DNA of 45,168 nucleotides from an uncultured Bacteroidales bacterium (GCA_946412245.1 CAMKGM010000018.1:1-45168), one strand, 5' to 3'; positions 22,420-32,134 are shown, numbered from the stretch's first letter. Program-made: numbers and translations. The notes: generated by a model not told the origin, from the letters alone.

Positions 22420-23418
22420 ATGAAACCGACAAGATTTATGAAGATTCTGTTTGTTGCCCTCACATTGATGGCGATGAACGCAAATGCTGCAGTCGACCTC
22501 AAGAACTATTTGGGGGCTGCGCTTCCCAAAACCGAGGCTCCTTCCATCATGGGCAAGGTGTTTATGCACAATCTGGATGTACTTAAAAAAGTCGATGTGG
22601 AAGTGGCCGACATGCAAGAACGCAAAAATGGCATCAAGGTGGTATTCTTCTATGTGGGGCGCTTGAGCACCCAAATGAACACCGAAATCTATGCCATGTC
22701 ATTCGACAAGGGCTGGAATGCCATTGATGGCATGATGCTGGGCTACAGTGGTGATGCCCAAGTGTTGAAGCTGGATTTGCCCGAGGGCTATTACTATGAA
22801 ACCAATCCGAACCTCCCCTTTAGCATTGTGGGTGATACGCTCAAAATGGAGCGCACCTATCGTTACGGCACGTCGAAAAAAGGCCAGCAGTATTTCAATC
22901 AGTTGGGCACTGTGACAAGCAGTTATCTCATCGCTCCCGATGGTGTGTTTACCCAGCTGCCCATCGTGTCGGTTGCTACTGAAAGCCATGGAGATACCGG
23001 CTCCGGAGAACCCGTGACCGGCCAGGTCGAGGGTTTGTTCAACCTATTTGGCTCAAAGATTCTCGCAATGGCTCATCGCCCTGTGAGTGCCGGTTTAGAT
23101 ATGGAAGCCATGAACGCCATGGCGGCCGATGCGTTGACACTCGTTGATGATGCCGGTGACAATCCCACGATGAACCAAAACACGCTTAATGTCATTGAGT
23201 TCGCTCGCTGGAGTACCTCATTGGGCCTGCGCGTTGGCGAGCCCTTCCTGAAACAAGTCGCTAATGATGGAAAACCGCTGCTCATTGGTTTCATCTCAGC
23301 GGCAATGCATGAAGGTGAGTTCCTTGAGGCCGCTTGGCTCAAGGAATCGGTGAATTTCATGAAGAATAAGAGCGCTCGCGAGTGGTGGAAGGAATGGCTC
23401 TCTAAACAGGGCTTATAA
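22420..23418 (+). CDS. Exported protein of unknown function, tandem paralogue 1
   Basis: A 332-residue protein with a signal peptide ending NANA (about residue 23); the internal Met7 (22438) is an alternative start. No named domain is recognised. It shares a pattern with the next gene: a KVFMHNLDVLKKVDVEVADMQ-type segment, then VVFFYVGRLS, a TEIYAMSFDKG strand, a GDTLKMERTYRY segment and a C-terminal basic helix (KNKSAREWWKEW). The pair is probably an old tandem duplication. Cellular location is likely periplasm or outside. Confidence 0.7.
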   Translation: MKPTRFMKILFVALTLMAMNANAAVDLKNYLGAALPKTEAPSIMGKVFMHNLDVLKKVDVEVADMQERKNGIKVVFFYVGRLSTQMNTEIYAMSFDKGWNAIDGMMLGYSGDAQVLKLDLPEGYYYETNPNLPFSIVGDTLKMERTYRYGTSKKGQQYFNQLGTVTSSYLIAPDGVFTQLPIVSVATESHGDTGSGEPVTGQVEGLFNLFGSKILAMAHRPVSAGLDMEAMNAMAADALTLVDDAGDNPTMNQNTLNVIEFARWSTSLGLRVGEPFLKQVANDGKPLLIGFISAAMHEGEFLEAAWLKESVNFMKNKSAREWWKEWLSKQGL

Positions 23419-23456
23419 ATTTTTATTACTAGAGGTCTCAATAATGATAATGCTCG

Positions 23457-24461
23457 ATGAATAGCTTGAAGAAAAAACTGATTATGGCTGCTGCAGTCGC
23501 AACGTTTGCCGTTAATGCCATTGCCGGTGTTGACTTGCAGACAATTAATATTGAACAACCGCTACCCGCACCAACGGCCCACCAACTGCTTGACAAGGTG
23601 TTGCTGCACAACCCTGCAGCACTTGATACCGTGAAAGTGGAAATCAGCGATATCCAGCACCGCAACCTCTTTAGCGTGGCATTCCTTTATGTGGGTCGCG
23701 GCAACAATGGGTTCCCGAACGAGATCTATGTTGTGACCCTTGACAAGAAAGGCAACTTCGTGGATGGCGCCTTGCTCGGAATTTTGGGCGATGTGCGTAG
23801 CCTTGTGATAGACCGTGAGCGCGAAATGAGATATGAACCGAAAAATGCCATATCCTACGAACTGACGGGCGACACCATCAAGGCGAAACGTGCCTACACA
23901 TTCTTTAGCACACTGCGTGGCGGGCGTCCCTTCGAAAAGAAAGGAACAATCTATAACCGTTTCATCATCAAAGGCGACGGAACGCTGCAGCAACTTTCGC
24001 CCGAGTCAACTGCTATCGAGATCCGAGGTAGCCGGCCTGCCGGCCTGCCGGAACCTCGTGATGGAAAACCGGTGGTCGACGAGAAAATGGTGCGCGCAGT
24101 GAAGGGTGAGTATGACGGCTATGGCATGAATGTACTCATGATGATGCAAACGCCTGTGAGCGCCTTCGATATGCCCCGTGTCAATAACATGGCCATGTGG
24201 GCCGACAAGGTGAATGCGCGACCGAACAGTACTGATGATTATAACGTGGCCATGGTTGCCATGTGGGGCTCGGCTTTGTGCCTGCGACACGCTGACGTAT
24301 CCTTACCCTGGCTTGCCGCCAATCCCGATCAGGATCTCATGGCTAACTGCCTGGTGAACCTGGCCGAAGAAGATGCGACCATCGGCTCATGGTTGACTCA
24401 ATGTGTGAAAGCTCTCAAGGACAAGAAAGCGCGCAAGTGGTGGCTCAATGCGCTCAAATAG
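23457..24461 (+). CDS. Exported protein of unknown function, tandem paralogue 2
   Basis: A 334-residue protein. The signal peptide (about 1-22) ends AIAG. It aligns by eye with the preceding protein along its whole length: KVLLHNPAALDTVKVEISDI, VAFLYVGRGN, NEIYVVTLDKKG, GDTIKAKRAYTF and the C-terminal KDKKARKWW. The 38-bp gap and lack of a terminator indicate one transcript, ending at the strong terminator at 24521-24557. Function unknown. Confidence 0.7.
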   Translation: MNSLKKKLIMAAAVATFAVNAIAGVDLQTINIEQPLPAPTAHQLLDKVLLHNPAALDTVKVEISDIQHRNLFSVAFLYVGRGNNGFPNEIYVVTLDKKGNFVDGALLGILGDVRSLVIDREREMRYEPKNAISYELTGDTIKAKRAYTFFSTLRGGRPFEKKGTIYNRFIIKGDGTLQQLSPESTAIEIRGSRPAGLPEPRDGKPVVDEKMVRAVKGEYDGYGMNVLMMMQTPVSAFDMPRVNNMAMWADKVNARPNSTDDYNVAMVAMWGSALCLRHADVSLPWLAANPDQDLMANCLVNLAEEDATIGSWLTQCVKALKDKKARKWWLNALK

Positions 24462-24520
24462 ATGATGCGACATCTTGCCACACCTTATTTATATATATAA
24501 GAAGGCGCGAAACCCAATAG

Positions 24521-24557
24521 ATTCAGGGCACACAATCGGTGCCCTGAATTTTTTTTT
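24521..24557 (+). terminator. Strong intrinsic terminator after the paralogue pair
   Basis: A perfect 11-bp stem, ATTCAGGGCAC (24521-24531) with GTGCCCTGAAT (24539-24549), 7-nt loop, followed by eight T residues. Confidence 0.9.
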
Positions 24558-24566
24558 CCGGCTAAG

Positions 24567-24597
24567 TTGCATTTTCGCTCAGCTTGCAGTAACTTTG
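24567..24597 (+). promoter_or_regulatory. Promoter of rfbC
   Basis: TTG (24567-24569), 20 nt, then TAACTTTG (24590-24597). The predicted start lies about 12 nt before the ATG at 24615, a very short leader. Confidence 0.65.
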
Positions 24598-24614
24598 CCA
24601 AAAATAATAGACTG

Positions 24615-25160
24615 ATGGAATTTATCGAACAAAATATTAAAGGTGTGTGGCTCATCAAACCCAAGCGTTTTGGCGATGAGCGTGGATATTTCTGCGAAAC
24701 TTTCAAGAAAGAAGAATTTGAAGCCCATGTGGGTAAAATCAACTTCATTCAAGACAACGAATCGCTCTCATCACAGGGCGTGTTGCGCGGTCTCCACTTC
24801 CAGCAAGGCGAGTGGAGCCAGGCCAAACTGGTGCGGGTCTCGCAGGGTAGGGTGCTGGATGTCGTGGTCGACTTGCGTGGCGACAGCCCTACATTCGGCC
24901 GGCATGTGTCGGTTCTTCTTGATGCGGCCCAGGGTACCCAACTTTTCATTCCTCGCGGTTTCGCACATGGCTTTGTGGTGCTCAGTGACCTGGCTCAGTT
25001 CCAGTACAAGGTCGATAACGTCTATGCCCCGCATAGCGAGATGACTTTGCGCTTTGACGATCCTGAGCTTGGCATTGACTGGCAACTGCCCCCTGATAAG
25101 CTACTTTTGAGCGAAAAAGACCGACATGGAGTCGCGTTAAAAAATATTAAACCTTTCTAA
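24615..25160 (+). CDS. rfbC: dTDP-4-dehydrorhamnose 3,5-epimerase
   Basis: Cytoplasmic epimerase (RmlC) converting dTDP-4-keto-6-deoxyglucose to dTDP-4-keto-rhamnose for surface polysaccharide. At 181 residues it is family length. The cupin core shows GDERGYFCETF, VLRGLHFQ with the catalytic His61, Lys71 in the following strand, VVVDLRGDSPTFG, and LFIPRGFAHGF before the tyrosine-bearing QYKVDNVYAP. The start at 24615 (MEFIEQ) is chosen because upstream in-frame codons lie in the promoter. The other rml genes are not in the window, so it stands alone between two terminators. Confidence 0.93.
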   Translation: MEFIEQNIKGVWLIKPKRFGDERGYFCETFKKEEFEAHVGKINFIQDNESLSSQGVLRGLHFQQGEWSQAKLVRVSQGRVLDVVVDLRGDSPTFGRHVSVLLDAAQGTQLFIPRGFAHGFVVLSDLAQFQYKVDNVYAPHSEMTLRFDDPELGIDWQLPPDKLLLSEKDRHGVALKNIKPF

Positions 25161-25198
25161 TCGATGTTAAATAATTTCCGCCGTCATTTACTCTAAAC

Positions 25199-25235
25199 CG
25201 CCTGAACATCACCAGTTTAGGCGTTTTCTTTTTTT
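25199..25235 (+). terminator. Terminator of rfbC
   Basis: CGCCTGAAC (25199-25207) with GTTTAGGCG (25215-25223), 9 bp including one G-T, 7-nt loop, followed by TTTTCTTTTTTT. Confidence 0.85.
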
Positions 25236-25284
25236 AATAGGGCTTTTCGTGACCTTTTTATGCGCCATTTGAAGGCTAAAAATA

Positions 25285-25316
25285 TTTGGTTATTAGGGAA
25301 TTAGTGCGTAACTTTG
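25285..25316 (+). promoter_or_regulatory. Main promoter of the str-S10-spc-alpha operon
   Basis: TTTG (25285-25288), exactly 20 nt, then TAACTTTG (25309-25316): a full consensus match. Predicted start near 25321, giving a leader of about 135 nt before rpsL. Confidence 0.8.
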
Positions 25317-25350
25317 CAACACTTTTGGGCCAAAAACCCGCAATTTCTTT

Positions 25351-25411
25351 CGCTAAATGATTGATTTAGTGGGAGAAAATTGTGTGCGAAATGACTCCAA
25401 AAGCGCTAAAT
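25351..25411 (+). promoter_or_regulatory. Structured leader of rpsL, possible autoregulatory region
   Basis: CGCTAAAT (25351-25358) pairs with ATTTAGTG (25364-25371) around a 5-nt loop. CGCTAAAT recurs at 25404-25411, so the middle arm could pair with either copy. This allows two exclusive structures before rpsL. No named riboswitch or leader class was recognised. Confidence 0.35.
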
Positions 25412-25455
25412 AAACTTTTTTATTAACAAAAAATTAAACGTAAAACAGAACTAAG

Positions 25456-25839
25456 ATGCCTACAATTCAGCAATTAGTAAGAAAAGGCCGTACTGCTCTG
25501 GAAGATACCAGCAAGTCGCCTGCGCTCGACTCTTGTCCTCAGCGCCGTGGTGTTTGCGTCCGTGTTTACACAACTACGCCTAAAAAGCCTAACTCGGCTA
25601 TGCGTAAGGTTGCACGTGTCCGCTTGACCAATGGCAAAGAAGTGAACTCTTACATTCCCGGTGAGGGCCACAACCTGCAGGAACACTCGATCGTGATGGT
25701 GCGTGGCGGACGCGTCAAGGACCTTCCTGGTGTGCGTTATCACATCGTTCGCGGTACTTTAGACACCGCTGGCGTTGCCGGTCGCACTCAGCGTCGTTCC
25801 AAATATGGCGCCAAGCGTCCTAAGGAATCTAAAAAGTAA
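25456..25839 (+). CDS. rpsL: Ribosomal protein S12 (uS12)
   Basis: Decoding-centre protein of the 30S subunit, first gene of the operon. Motifs [13 protein letters not shown] and [15 protein letters not shown] are intact. Lys43 and Lys88, counting Met (E. coli Lys42 and Lys87), are the wild-type residues, so no classical streptomycin-resistance change is present. It has 127 residues with a basic tail ([13 protein letters not shown]). A 155-bp gap with a hairpin follows before rpsG. Confidence 0.98.
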   Translation: MPTIQQLVRKGRTALEDTSKSPALDSCPQRRGVCVRVYTTTPKKPNSAMRKVARVRLTNGKEVNSYIPGEGHNLQEHSIVMVRGGRVKDLPGVRYHIVRGTLDTAGVAGRTQRRSKYGAKRPKESKK

Positions 25840-25899
25840 CACGGTTCAATTACTAAAAACAAAAATTTTAAAAACTTAGTTTTTGATTTTATTGGATTG

Positions 25900-25992
25900 A
25901 TGAACAACAGGTTGAGTAAGCGTCCAAAGCGTTGGACTGCTGAAGAACAAAGAAGCAACAACCAAGCAGACAAAAACTACAATTTTAATTAA
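25900..25992 (+). CDS. Possible 30-aa basic peptide between rpsL and rpsG
   Basis: ATG at 25900 opens a 30-codon frame ([20 protein letters not shown] and 10 more) ending TAA at 25990-25992, two bases before the rpsG ATG. It overlaps the hairpin at 25911-25948. It could be a leader peptide or a chance frame in a structured RNA. Low confidence. Confidence 0.3.
   Translation: MNNRLSKRPKRWTAEEQRSNNQADKNYNFN
25911..25948 (+). promoter_or_regulatory. Hairpin in the rpsL-rpsG gap, candidate S7 binding site
   Basis: AGC-GTCCAA (25919-25927) pairs with TTGGAC-(T)-GCT (25932-25941) around AGCG. Beyond an asymmetric purine-rich internal loop, GTT (25911-25913) pairs with AAC (25946-25948). In E. coli, S7 represses the str operon by binding the S12-S7 gap; the same role here is inference. 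Confidence 0.4.
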
Positions 25993-25994
25993 CA

Positions 25995-26471
25995 ATGAGA
26001 AAGGCTAAGCCCAAAAAACGGATCATTCTGCCCGATCCTAAGTTCGGTGATGTGCGCGTAACTAAATTCGTGAATCACCTGATGTATGATGGTAAGAAGA
26101 ACACTTCTTACACAATCTTCTACGGTGCCCTCGACCTGGTGGGCAAGAAGATGGAGAAAGAAGAGAAGACTCCTCTCGAGATCTGGAAAGCTGCCTTGGA
26201 GAAGGTTACTCCTCAAGTTGAGGTCAAGTCTCGCCGAATTGGCGGTGCTACCTTCCAGGTGCCTACCGAGATTCGTCCCGACCGCAAAGAGTCGATTTCA
26301 ATGAAGAATCTTATTAACTTCGCACGCAAGCGTGGCGGCAAAACTATGGCCGACAAGCTCGCCGCTGAGATTATTGACGCTTACAATGAGCAGGGTGGCG
26401 CTTTCAAGCGCAAAGAGGACATGCACCGCATGGCCGAGGCTAACCGCGCATTCGCTCATTTCAGATTCTAA
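25995..26471 (+). CDS. rpsG: Ribosomal protein S7 (uS7)
   Basis: Primary 16S rRNA binding protein that nucleates assembly of the 30S head; 158 residues. It starts MRKAKPKKR, followed by the family blocks [37 protein letters not shown] and the C-terminal [10 protein letters not shown]. fusA starts 13 bp later. S7 is the translational repressor of the str operon in E. coli, which makes the long structured gap before this gene notable. Confidence 0.98.
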   Translation: MRKAKPKKRIILPDPKFGDVRVTKFVNHLMYDGKKNTSYTIFYGALDLVGKKMEKEEKTPLEIWKAALEKVTPQVEVKSRRIGGATFQVPTEIRPDRKESISMKNLINFARKRGGKTMADKLAAEIIDAYNEQGGAFKRKEDMHRMAEANRAFAHFRF

Positions 26472-26484
26472 TCATTTGCGATAA

Positions 26485-28608
26485 ATGTCAGCCGACACAC
26501 AGTTAAAATACACGCGCAACATTGGCATCATGGCTCACATTGATGCCGGTAAGACTACCACGTCGGAGCGAATCCTGTACTACACCGGTCTCACTCACAA
26601 GATTGGTGAAGTGCACGACGGTGCCGCTACGATGGACTGGATGGTGCAGGAGCAGGAGAGGGGTATCACTATCACCTCGGCTGCTACTACGGCATTCTGG
26701 AACTACAACGACGAGAAATTCAAAATCAACCTCATCGACACTCCGGGACACGTTGACTTTACAGTCGAGGTGGAGCGTTCCCTCCGCGTCCTCGATGGCG
26801 CTATCGCTACCTTCTGTGCAGTGGGCGGCGTGGAGCCTCAGAGCGAGACCGTTTGGCGTCAGGCCGATAAGTATAATGTGCCGCGCATTGCCTATGTCAA
26901 CAAGATGGACCGCTCGGGTGCCAATTTCTTTGAGGTTGCACGTCAAATTCACGACATCCTGGGCGCAAATCCCTGTCCCATTCAGCTCCCCATCGGGGCC
27001 GAGGAGAACTTTAAGGGTATTGCCGACCTGATTACGATGAAGGCCCTCTACTGGCACGACGAAACCATGGGTGCCGAGTATGACGTCGACGAGATTCCTG
27101 CCGACATGCTCGAGGAATGCGAGACCTATCGCGACAAGATGCTTGAGGCTATCTCCGAATTTGACGATGACTTGATGTCGAAGTATCTCGATGCGCCTGA
27201 GACCATTACCGTCGACGAGATTAAGCGTGCTCTGCGCAACGCTACCCTTGCCATGGAAATTGTGCCCATGCTGTGTGGAAGCTCATTCAAGAATAAAGGC
27301 GTTCAGCCACTGCTCGATGCAGTGTGCGCTTATCTGCCCAGTCCTGCCGATGCTGCCGAGGTTACAGGCCACGCCATCGACAACCCCGACAAGGTGGAGT
27401 CACGCAAACCCACCTTCGAAGAACCCCTTTGCGCACTCGTGTTCAAGATTGCCACCGACCCCTATGTGGGCCGTTTGGTATTCTTCCGCGTTTATTCGGG
27501 TAAGCTCGATGCAGGTTCCTACGTGTTCAACTCTCGCACCGGTAAGAAGGAGCGCATCTCGCGCTTGTTCCAAATGCACAGCAACCATCAGAACCCCATG
27601 GAGGTGATTGGCTGCGGTGACATTGGTGCCGGAGTGGGTTTCAAGGACATTCGCACAGGTGACACCCTGTGTGCCGAGAACAAACCCATCGTGCTCGAAG
27701 CTATGGACTTCCCCGATCCCGTGCTGGGTATCGCTGTCGAACCTAAGACTCAAAAGGATATTGACAAACTGGGCGTTGGCCTTCAGAAACTTGCTGAAGA
27801 AGACCCCACCTTCCAGGTTGAGTCAAACGAGGAGACCGGCCAAACCATCATTCGCGGTATGGGCGAGCTTCACCTTGATATTATTATTGACCGCTTGCGT
27901 CGTGAATTCAAGGTGGAATGCAACCAGGGACGTCCTCAGGTGACCTATAAGGAAGCCATTACTCGTCCTGTGGAACTGCGCGAGGTCTTCAAGAAGCAAA
28001 CCGGTGGCCGAGGCAAGTTTGCCGACATCATCGTTCGCGTTGAACCCGTTGACAGCGACTTTGAGGGTAGCCTCCAGTTCATCGATGAGGTGAAAGGTGG
28101 CGATGTGCCCAAGGAATACATTCCCGCAGTGCAGAAAGGTTTCCAGACCGCTATGCGCAACGGCGTTCTTGCAGGTTATCCTGTCGAGAAACTCAAAGTT
28201 ACCCTGCTCGATGGCTCTTATCACCCAGTGGATAGCGACCAACTCTCGTTCGAGCTCTGTGCCCAGTCGGCCTTCCGCAAGGCATGTGCCCAGGCAGGCC
28301 CGGTGCTCATGGAGCCCATGATGAAGGTGGAGGTGGTCACCCCCGAGGAGAATATGGGCGACGTGATCGGTGACTTGAACAAGCGTCGCGGACAAGTGGA
28401 AGGTATGGAGAGCAGCCGTAGCGGTGCCCGCATCGTCAAGGCTATCGCTCCCCTGGCCGAGATGTTCGGTTATGTGACAGCGCTGAGAACCATCACTTCG
28501 GGACGAGCTACATCGACCATGTCGTTCTCGCACTACACCGAGGTGGCACGTTCAATCGCTGAGAAGGTGCTGGCCGACTGTGGCGGACGCGTTGAATTAT
28601 TGAAATAA
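26485..28608 (+). CDS. fusA: Elongation factor G
   Basis: GTPase driving ribosomal translocation; 707 residues. G1 is AHIDAGKT (17-24), G3 DTPGHVDF and G4 NKMD. Domain III-V blocks such as [18 protein letters not shown] and the C-terminal [17 protein letters not shown] are present. The tuf gene does not follow it; rpsJ starts 19 bp later, as is usual in this phylum. The start [18 protein letters not shown] matches family N termini. Confidence 0.98.
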   Translation: MSADTQLKYTRNIGIMAHIDAGKTTTSERILYYTGLTHKIGEVHDGAATMDWMVQEQERGITITSAATTAFWNYNDEKFKINLIDTPGHVDFTVEVERSLRVLDGAIATFCAVGGVEPQSETVWRQADKYNVPRIAYVNKMDRSGANFFEVARQIHDILGANPCPIQLPIGAEENFKGIADLITMKALYWHDETMGAEYDVDEIPADMLEECETYRDKMLEAISEFDDDLMSKYLDAPETITVDEIKRALRNATLAMEIVPMLCGSSFKNKGVQPLLDAVCAYLPSPADAAEVTGHAIDNPDKVESRKPTFEEPLCALVFKIATDPYVGRLVFFRVYSGKLDAGSYVFNSRTGKKERISRLFQMHSNHQNPMEVIGCGDIGAGVGFKDIRTGDTLCAENKPIVLEAMDFPDPVLGIAVEPKTQKDIDKLGVGLQKLAEEDPTFQVESNEETGQTIIRGMGELHLDIIIDRLRREFKVECNQGRPQVTYKEAITRPVELREVFKKQTGGRGKFADIIVRVEPVDSDFEGSLQFIDEVKGGDVPKEYIPAVQKGFQTAMRNGVLAGYPVEKLKVTLLDGSYHPVDSDQLSFELCAQSAFRKACAQAGPVLMEPMMKVEVVTPEENMGDVIGDLNKRRGQVEGMESSRSGARIVKAIAPLAEMFGYVTALRTITSGRATSTMSFSHYTEVARSIAEKVLADCGGRVELLK

Positions 28609-28627
28609 AAATTTTATTATTACAAAT

Positions 28628-28933
28628 ATGAGCCAAAAAATTAGAATTAAATTGAAATCTTACGATCACAACTTGGTTGACAAGTCGGCCGAGAAAATCG
28701 TTAGAACTGTGAAGTCTACAGGCGCTGTCGTGAGCGGTCCTATTCCCCTGCCCACGCACAAACGCATCTTCACCGTGAACCGTTCGACTTTTGTCAACAA
28801 AAAGTCGCGTGAACAATTCCAACTCTCGTCGTTCAAGCGTCTCATCGACATCTATAGCTCAACTGCTAAGACCGTCGACGCTCTCATGAAGCTTGAATTG
28901 CCCAGCGGTGTGGAAGTAGAGATTAAAGTATAG
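28628..28933 (+). CDS. rpsJ: Ribosomal protein S10 (uS10)
   Basis: 30S head protein that also pairs with NusB in antitermination; 101 residues. It has [20 protein letters not shown] and the loop [17 protein letters not shown], with the end EVEIKV. It begins the S10 block, but the 19-bp gap from fusA and the absence of a promoter show it is part of the longer transcript. A 63-bp gap precedes rplC. Confidence 0.98.
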   Translation: MSQKIRIKLKSYDHNLVDKSAEKIVRTVKSTGAVVSGPIPLPTHKRIFTVNRSTFVNKKSREQFQLSSFKRLIDIYSSTAKTVDALMKLELPSGVEVEIKV

Positions 28934-28996
28934 TCGATTCTCAAGACGATTATCAACTAAATTGTGATTTAAGTTTAAACTAAAAAATTTAGAGAA

Positions 28997-29614
28997 ATGC
29001 CAGGATTATTAGGAAAGAAAATCGGAATGACATCCGTGTTCAGTGCCGACGGCAAGAACGTGCCGTGCACTGTTATCGAAGTTGGTCCTTGTGTTGTCAC
29101 TCAAGTTAAAACCATTGAAAAAGACGGTTACGAAGCTTTGCAGCTTGGCTATCAGGAAAAGAAAGACAAGCACACTACCAAGCCCGAAGCCGGACACTTC
29201 AAGAAAGCTGGTGTGAAACCACAAAGACACTTGGCCGAGTTCAAAAATTTTGAAGGCGATTACAAACTGGGCGACACTATTACCGTCGAACTCTTCAACG
29301 ACACTGCTTTTGTCGACGTGATCGGTACTTCAAAGGGTAAAGGTTTCCAGGGCGTCGTGAAACGTCACGGTTTCGGTGGCGTGGGTGACAAAACTCACGG
29401 TCAGGACGACCGCTATCGCGCTCCCGGTTCAATTGGTGCTTGCTCTTATCCCGCTAAGGTGTTCAAGGGCATGCGCATGGCTGGCCAAATGGGCAACGAA
29501 CGTGTTACCGTTCAGAATCTTCAGATTATTAAAGTTCTTCCTGAAAACAACCTGCTCGTCGTTAAGGGCAGTGTGCCAGGATGCAAAGGTTCAATCTTAT
29601 CAATTGTGAAATAA
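28997..29614 (+). CDS. rplC: Ribosomal protein L3 (uL3)
   Basis: Early-assembly 50S protein whose central loop reaches the peptidyl-transferase centre; 205 residues. It starts [15 protein letters not shown], and the loop block [13 protein letters not shown] and GRMAGQMG-like region ([17 protein letters not shown]) are present. Its TAA stop shares one base with the rplD ATG (TAATG), so translation is coupled. Confidence 0.98.
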   Translation: MPGLLGKKIGMTSVFSADGKNVPCTVIEVGPCVVTQVKTIEKDGYEALQLGYQEKKDKHTTKPEAGHFKKAGVKPQRHLAEFKNFEGDYKLGDTITVELFNDTAFVDVIGTSKGKGFQGVVKRHGFGGVGDKTHGQDDRYRAPGSIGACSYPAKVFKGMRMAGQMGNERVTVQNLQIIKVLPENNLLVVKGSVPGCKGSILSIVK

Positions 29615-30237
29615 TGGAACTCGCAGTATATAACATCAACGGACAGGAAACAGGGAGAAAGGTAACACTCAACGACGCCGTTTTCGGCATCGAGAACCCC
29701 AGCGAACACGCTGTTTATCTCACTGTGAAACAGTACCTCGCAAACCAGCGTCAAGGTACCCATAAATCGAAAGAAAGAAGCGAAATTTCAGGCTCAACCA
29801 AGAAGCTCGGCCGACAGAAAGGTGGCGGCGGCGCTCGTCATGGCGATATCAACTCGCCTCTGATGGTGGGTGGTGGTCGCGTGTTCGGTCCACGTCCTCG
29901 CAACTATAGCTTCAAGCTCAATAAGAAAGTGAAAGAGCTTGCTCGCAAGTCGGCTTTAACGTTTAAGGCTCAAAACAACCAGATTCTCGTGGTTGAAGAC
30001 CTGCAATTTGATGCTCCTAAGACTAAGACCTTCGTGAACTTCACGAAGAACCTCAATATCGCTGACAAGAAAATCGTTCTCGTGCTCAATGAGAAAAACG
30101 AAAACGTCTATCTGTCGGCTCGTAACGTGGAGAACGTATATGTGATTTCTGCTTCTGACCTCAACACCTATCGCGTGCTTGACAACAAGGCTTTGGTGAT
30201 GACCGAGAGCAGCGTTGATATTATTAACAGATTCTAA
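29614..30237 (+). CDS. rplD: Ribosomal protein L4 (uL4)
   Basis: 50S exit-tunnel protein, 207 residues. In E. coli it also represses the S10 operon. The start [14 protein letters not shown] at 29614 is chosen because it fits the family N terminus and the TAATG coupling; an in-frame ATG at 29581 lies inside rplC. The tunnel loop [25 protein letters not shown] is intact, without erythromycin-resistance changes that I can recognise. Confidence 0.97.
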   Translation: MELAVYNINGQETGRKVTLNDAVFGIENPSEHAVYLTVKQYLANQRQGTHKSKERSEISGSTKKLGRQKGGGGARHGDINSPLMVGGGRVFGPRPRNYSFKLNKKVKELARKSALTFKAQNNQILVVEDLQFDAPKTKTFVNFTKNLNIADKKIVLVLNEKNENVYLSARNVENVYVISASDLNTYRVLDNKALVMTESSVDIINRF

Positions 30238-30243
30238 TCACAC

Positions 30244-30250
30244 AGGAGGT
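30244..30250 (+). promoter_or_regulatory. Strong Shine-Dalgarno site of rplW
   Basis: AGGAGGT ends 7 nt before the ATG at 30258. Such a complete site is unusual for Bacteroidetes, where most genes in this window have A-rich leaders instead. Confidence 0.7.
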
Positions 30251-30257
30251 AATAACA

Positions 30258-30548
30258 ATGAATATCACTATTATTCCTATCGTTTCTGAGAAGGCTAACG
30301 CTATTAGCGAAGCTACTAACCGATTCACATTCAAGGTCTCTCCCGATGCCAATAAGACGCAAATCAAGGACCTCGTTGAGAAACTCTACGACGTCAAGGT
30401 TACCGGCGTGAGCACCATGAACTACGAAGGTAAGAAGAAAATGCGCTACACCAAGCGCGGTATTCAGCGTGGCAAAGTGGCCGCCTTCAAGAAGGCTGTC
30501 GTTACCGTCGCTGAGGGACAAACTATTGATTTCTATAGTAATCTTTAA
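30258..30548 (+). CDS. rplW: Ribosomal protein L23 (uL23)
   Basis: 50S protein at the tunnel exit that docks trigger factor and SRP; 96 residues. It shows PIVSEKANAI, NRFTFKVSPDANKTQIKD and the NYEGKKKMRYTKRG extension. It follows rplD by 20 bp and is preceded by a full Shine-Dalgarno site. Confidence 0.97.
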   Translation: MNITIIPIVSEKANAISEATNRFTFKVSPDANKTQIKDLVEKLYDVKVTGVSTMNYEGKKKMRYTKRGIQRGKVAAFKKAVVTVAEGQTIDFYSNL

Positions 30549-30557
30549 TAAAAACAA

Positions 30558-31382
30558 ATGGCAGTAAGAAAATTGAAGCCCACAACACCGGGGCAAAGAC
30601 ACAAAATTATTGGTGTATTTGATAACATCACTGCTCGTACACCAGAAAAGTCTCTTACGGTCGGCAAGCGCTCTACCGGCGGTCGCAACAATGAGGGTCA
30701 CCTCACCATGCGCTACCGTGGAGGTGGTCACAAACGCAAACTGCGTTTGATCGACTTCAAGAGAAATAAAGACGGTGTACCAGCTCGTGTAAAGTCAATC
30801 GAGTACGATCCTAACCGCTCGGCTCGCATTGCTCTGCTTTACTATGCAGATGGTTTTAAGGCTTACATCATTGCCCCCAACGGTCTTGAAGTGGGTGCAA
30901 TCGTTGAAAGCGGTGAGAACGTAGCCCCTGAACTGGGAAACGCGCTTCCACTGAGTCACATTCCTGTTGGTACTTTAATTCACAACATTGAGTTGCGTCC
31001 CGGTCAGGGTGCAGCTATGGCACGCAGTGCCGGCGCTTTTGCACAGCTCACTTCGCGTGAGGGAACCTACGCAATCATCAAATTACCTTCGGGCGAAACT
31101 CGCAAGGTCCTCGCAGCTTGCCGCGCCACCATCGGCGTCGTGGGCAACAGCGACCATGCTCTTGAACAGTCGGGTAAGGCCGGACGCATGCGTTGGCTCG
31201 GACGCCGCCCGCACAACCGCGGTGTCGTTATGAACCCGGTCGATCACCCAATGGGTGGTGGCGAAGGCCGTCAGTCTGGTGGTCATCCACGTTCTCGCAA
31301 TGGCCTCTATGCTAAGGGCTTGAAGACACGCTCACCGAAGAAGCATTCTTCGAAGTATATCATTGAAAGAAGAAAGAAGTAA
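30558..31382 (+). CDS. rplB: Ribosomal protein L2 (uL2)
   Basis: The most conserved 50S protein, needed for subunit joining and peptidyl transfer; 274 residues. It has [20 protein letters not shown], the RNA-binding fold, and [11 protein letters not shown], whose His is the E. coli His229 equivalent. The tail ends [10 protein letters not shown]. It starts 9 bp after rplW. Confidence 0.98.
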   Translation: MAVRKLKPTTPGQRHKIIGVFDNITARTPEKSLTVGKRSTGGRNNEGHLTMRYRGGGHKRKLRLIDFKRNKDGVPARVKSIEYDPNRSARIALLYYADGFKAYIIAPNGLEVGAIVESGENVAPELGNALPLSHIPVGTLIHNIELRPGQGAAMARSAGAFAQLTSREGTYAIIKLPSGETRKVLAACRATIGVVGNSDHALEQSGKAGRMRWLGRRPHNRGVVMNPVDHPMGGGEGRQSGGHPRSRNGLYAKGLKTRSPKKHSSKYIIERRKK

Positions 31383-31401
31383 TTTGATTAATTATTAAAC
31401 T

Positions 31402-31668
31402 ATGAGTCGTTCATTAAAAAAAGGCCCCTACATTAGTGTTAAGCTCGATAAGAAAGTTGACGCTATGAACGCTAGCGGCAAGAAGAGCGTTATCAAAACT
31501 TGGTCACGCGCTTCTATGATTGCCCCTGAATTCGTCGGTCACACTTTCGCTGTGCACAATGGTAATAAGTTCATTCCCGTTTACGTTACTGAAAACATGG
31601 TCGGTCACAAGCTCGGTGAGTTCGCTCCCACTCGCACCTTCCGTGGACACAGCGGTAACAACAAGTAA
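31402..31668 (+). CDS. rpsS: Ribosomal protein S19 (uS19)
   Basis: 30S head protein contacting S13 and the intersubunit bridge; 88 residues. It has [36 protein letters not shown] and the [17 protein letters not shown] block. Gap to rplB 19 bp; 46 bp follow before rplV. Confidence 0.98.
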   Translation: MSRSLKKGPYISVKLDKKVDAMNASGKKSVIKTWSRASMIAPEFVGHTFAVHNGNKFIPVYVTENMVGHKLGEFAPTRTFRGHSGNNK

Positions 31669-31714
31669 TGGGCCCGGGATATCAATTCATTGACTAAAAA
31701 ACGAATTAAATACA

Positions 31715-32125
31715 ATGGGTAAGAGAAAAAGAGAATCAGCAAAAGCGATTAAAGAAGCTCGCAAGGAGCAAAGCTTCGCCAAGCTCAAAAATGTCCCCAC
31801 TTCGCCTCGAAAGATGCGTCTCGTGGCCGACATGGTGCGCGGTGTGGAAGTTTCTAAGGCTCTCGGTCTGCTTCATTATTCAACAAAACATGCTGCTAAG
31901 GACGTTGAAAAACTCCTCAAATCGGCCATTTCTAACTGGGAACAGAAGAATGGCAGGAAAGCTGAAGACGGTGAACTGTATGTGAAGACAATCTTCGTTG
32001 ATTGCGCTCCCATGCTCAAACGACTTCGCCCCGCTCCCCAAGGACGTGCTTATCGCATTCGCAAGCGCAGTAACCACGTCACTCTGTTAGTTGACACCTA
32101 TAATAACGAATCTAAAGACGCATAA
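31715..32125 (+). CDS. rplV: Ribosomal protein L22 (uL22)
   Basis: 50S tunnel protein, 136 residues, with an N-terminal basic extension ([20 protein letters not shown]) before the core [19 protein letters not shown]. The beta-hairpin reaching the tunnel is in the [24 protein letters not shown] region and looks normal. Confidence 0.97.
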   Translation: MGKRKRESAKAIKEARKEQSFAKLKNVPTSPRKMRLVADMVRGVEVSKALGLLHYSTKHAAKDVEKLLKSAISNWEQKNGRKAEDGELYVKTIFVDCAPMLKRLRPAPQGRAYRIRKRSNHVTLLVDTYNNESKDA

Positions 32126-32134
32126 ATTAAGATC

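Noticed and set aside
25840-25994. tRNA or other known RNA gene between rpsL and rpsG
   Set aside because: The hairpin does not form a cloverleaf and no T-loop sequence is present.
27823-28533. Long minus-strand frame opposite fusA
   Set aside because: Shadow of codon bias in fusA; no recognisable protein.
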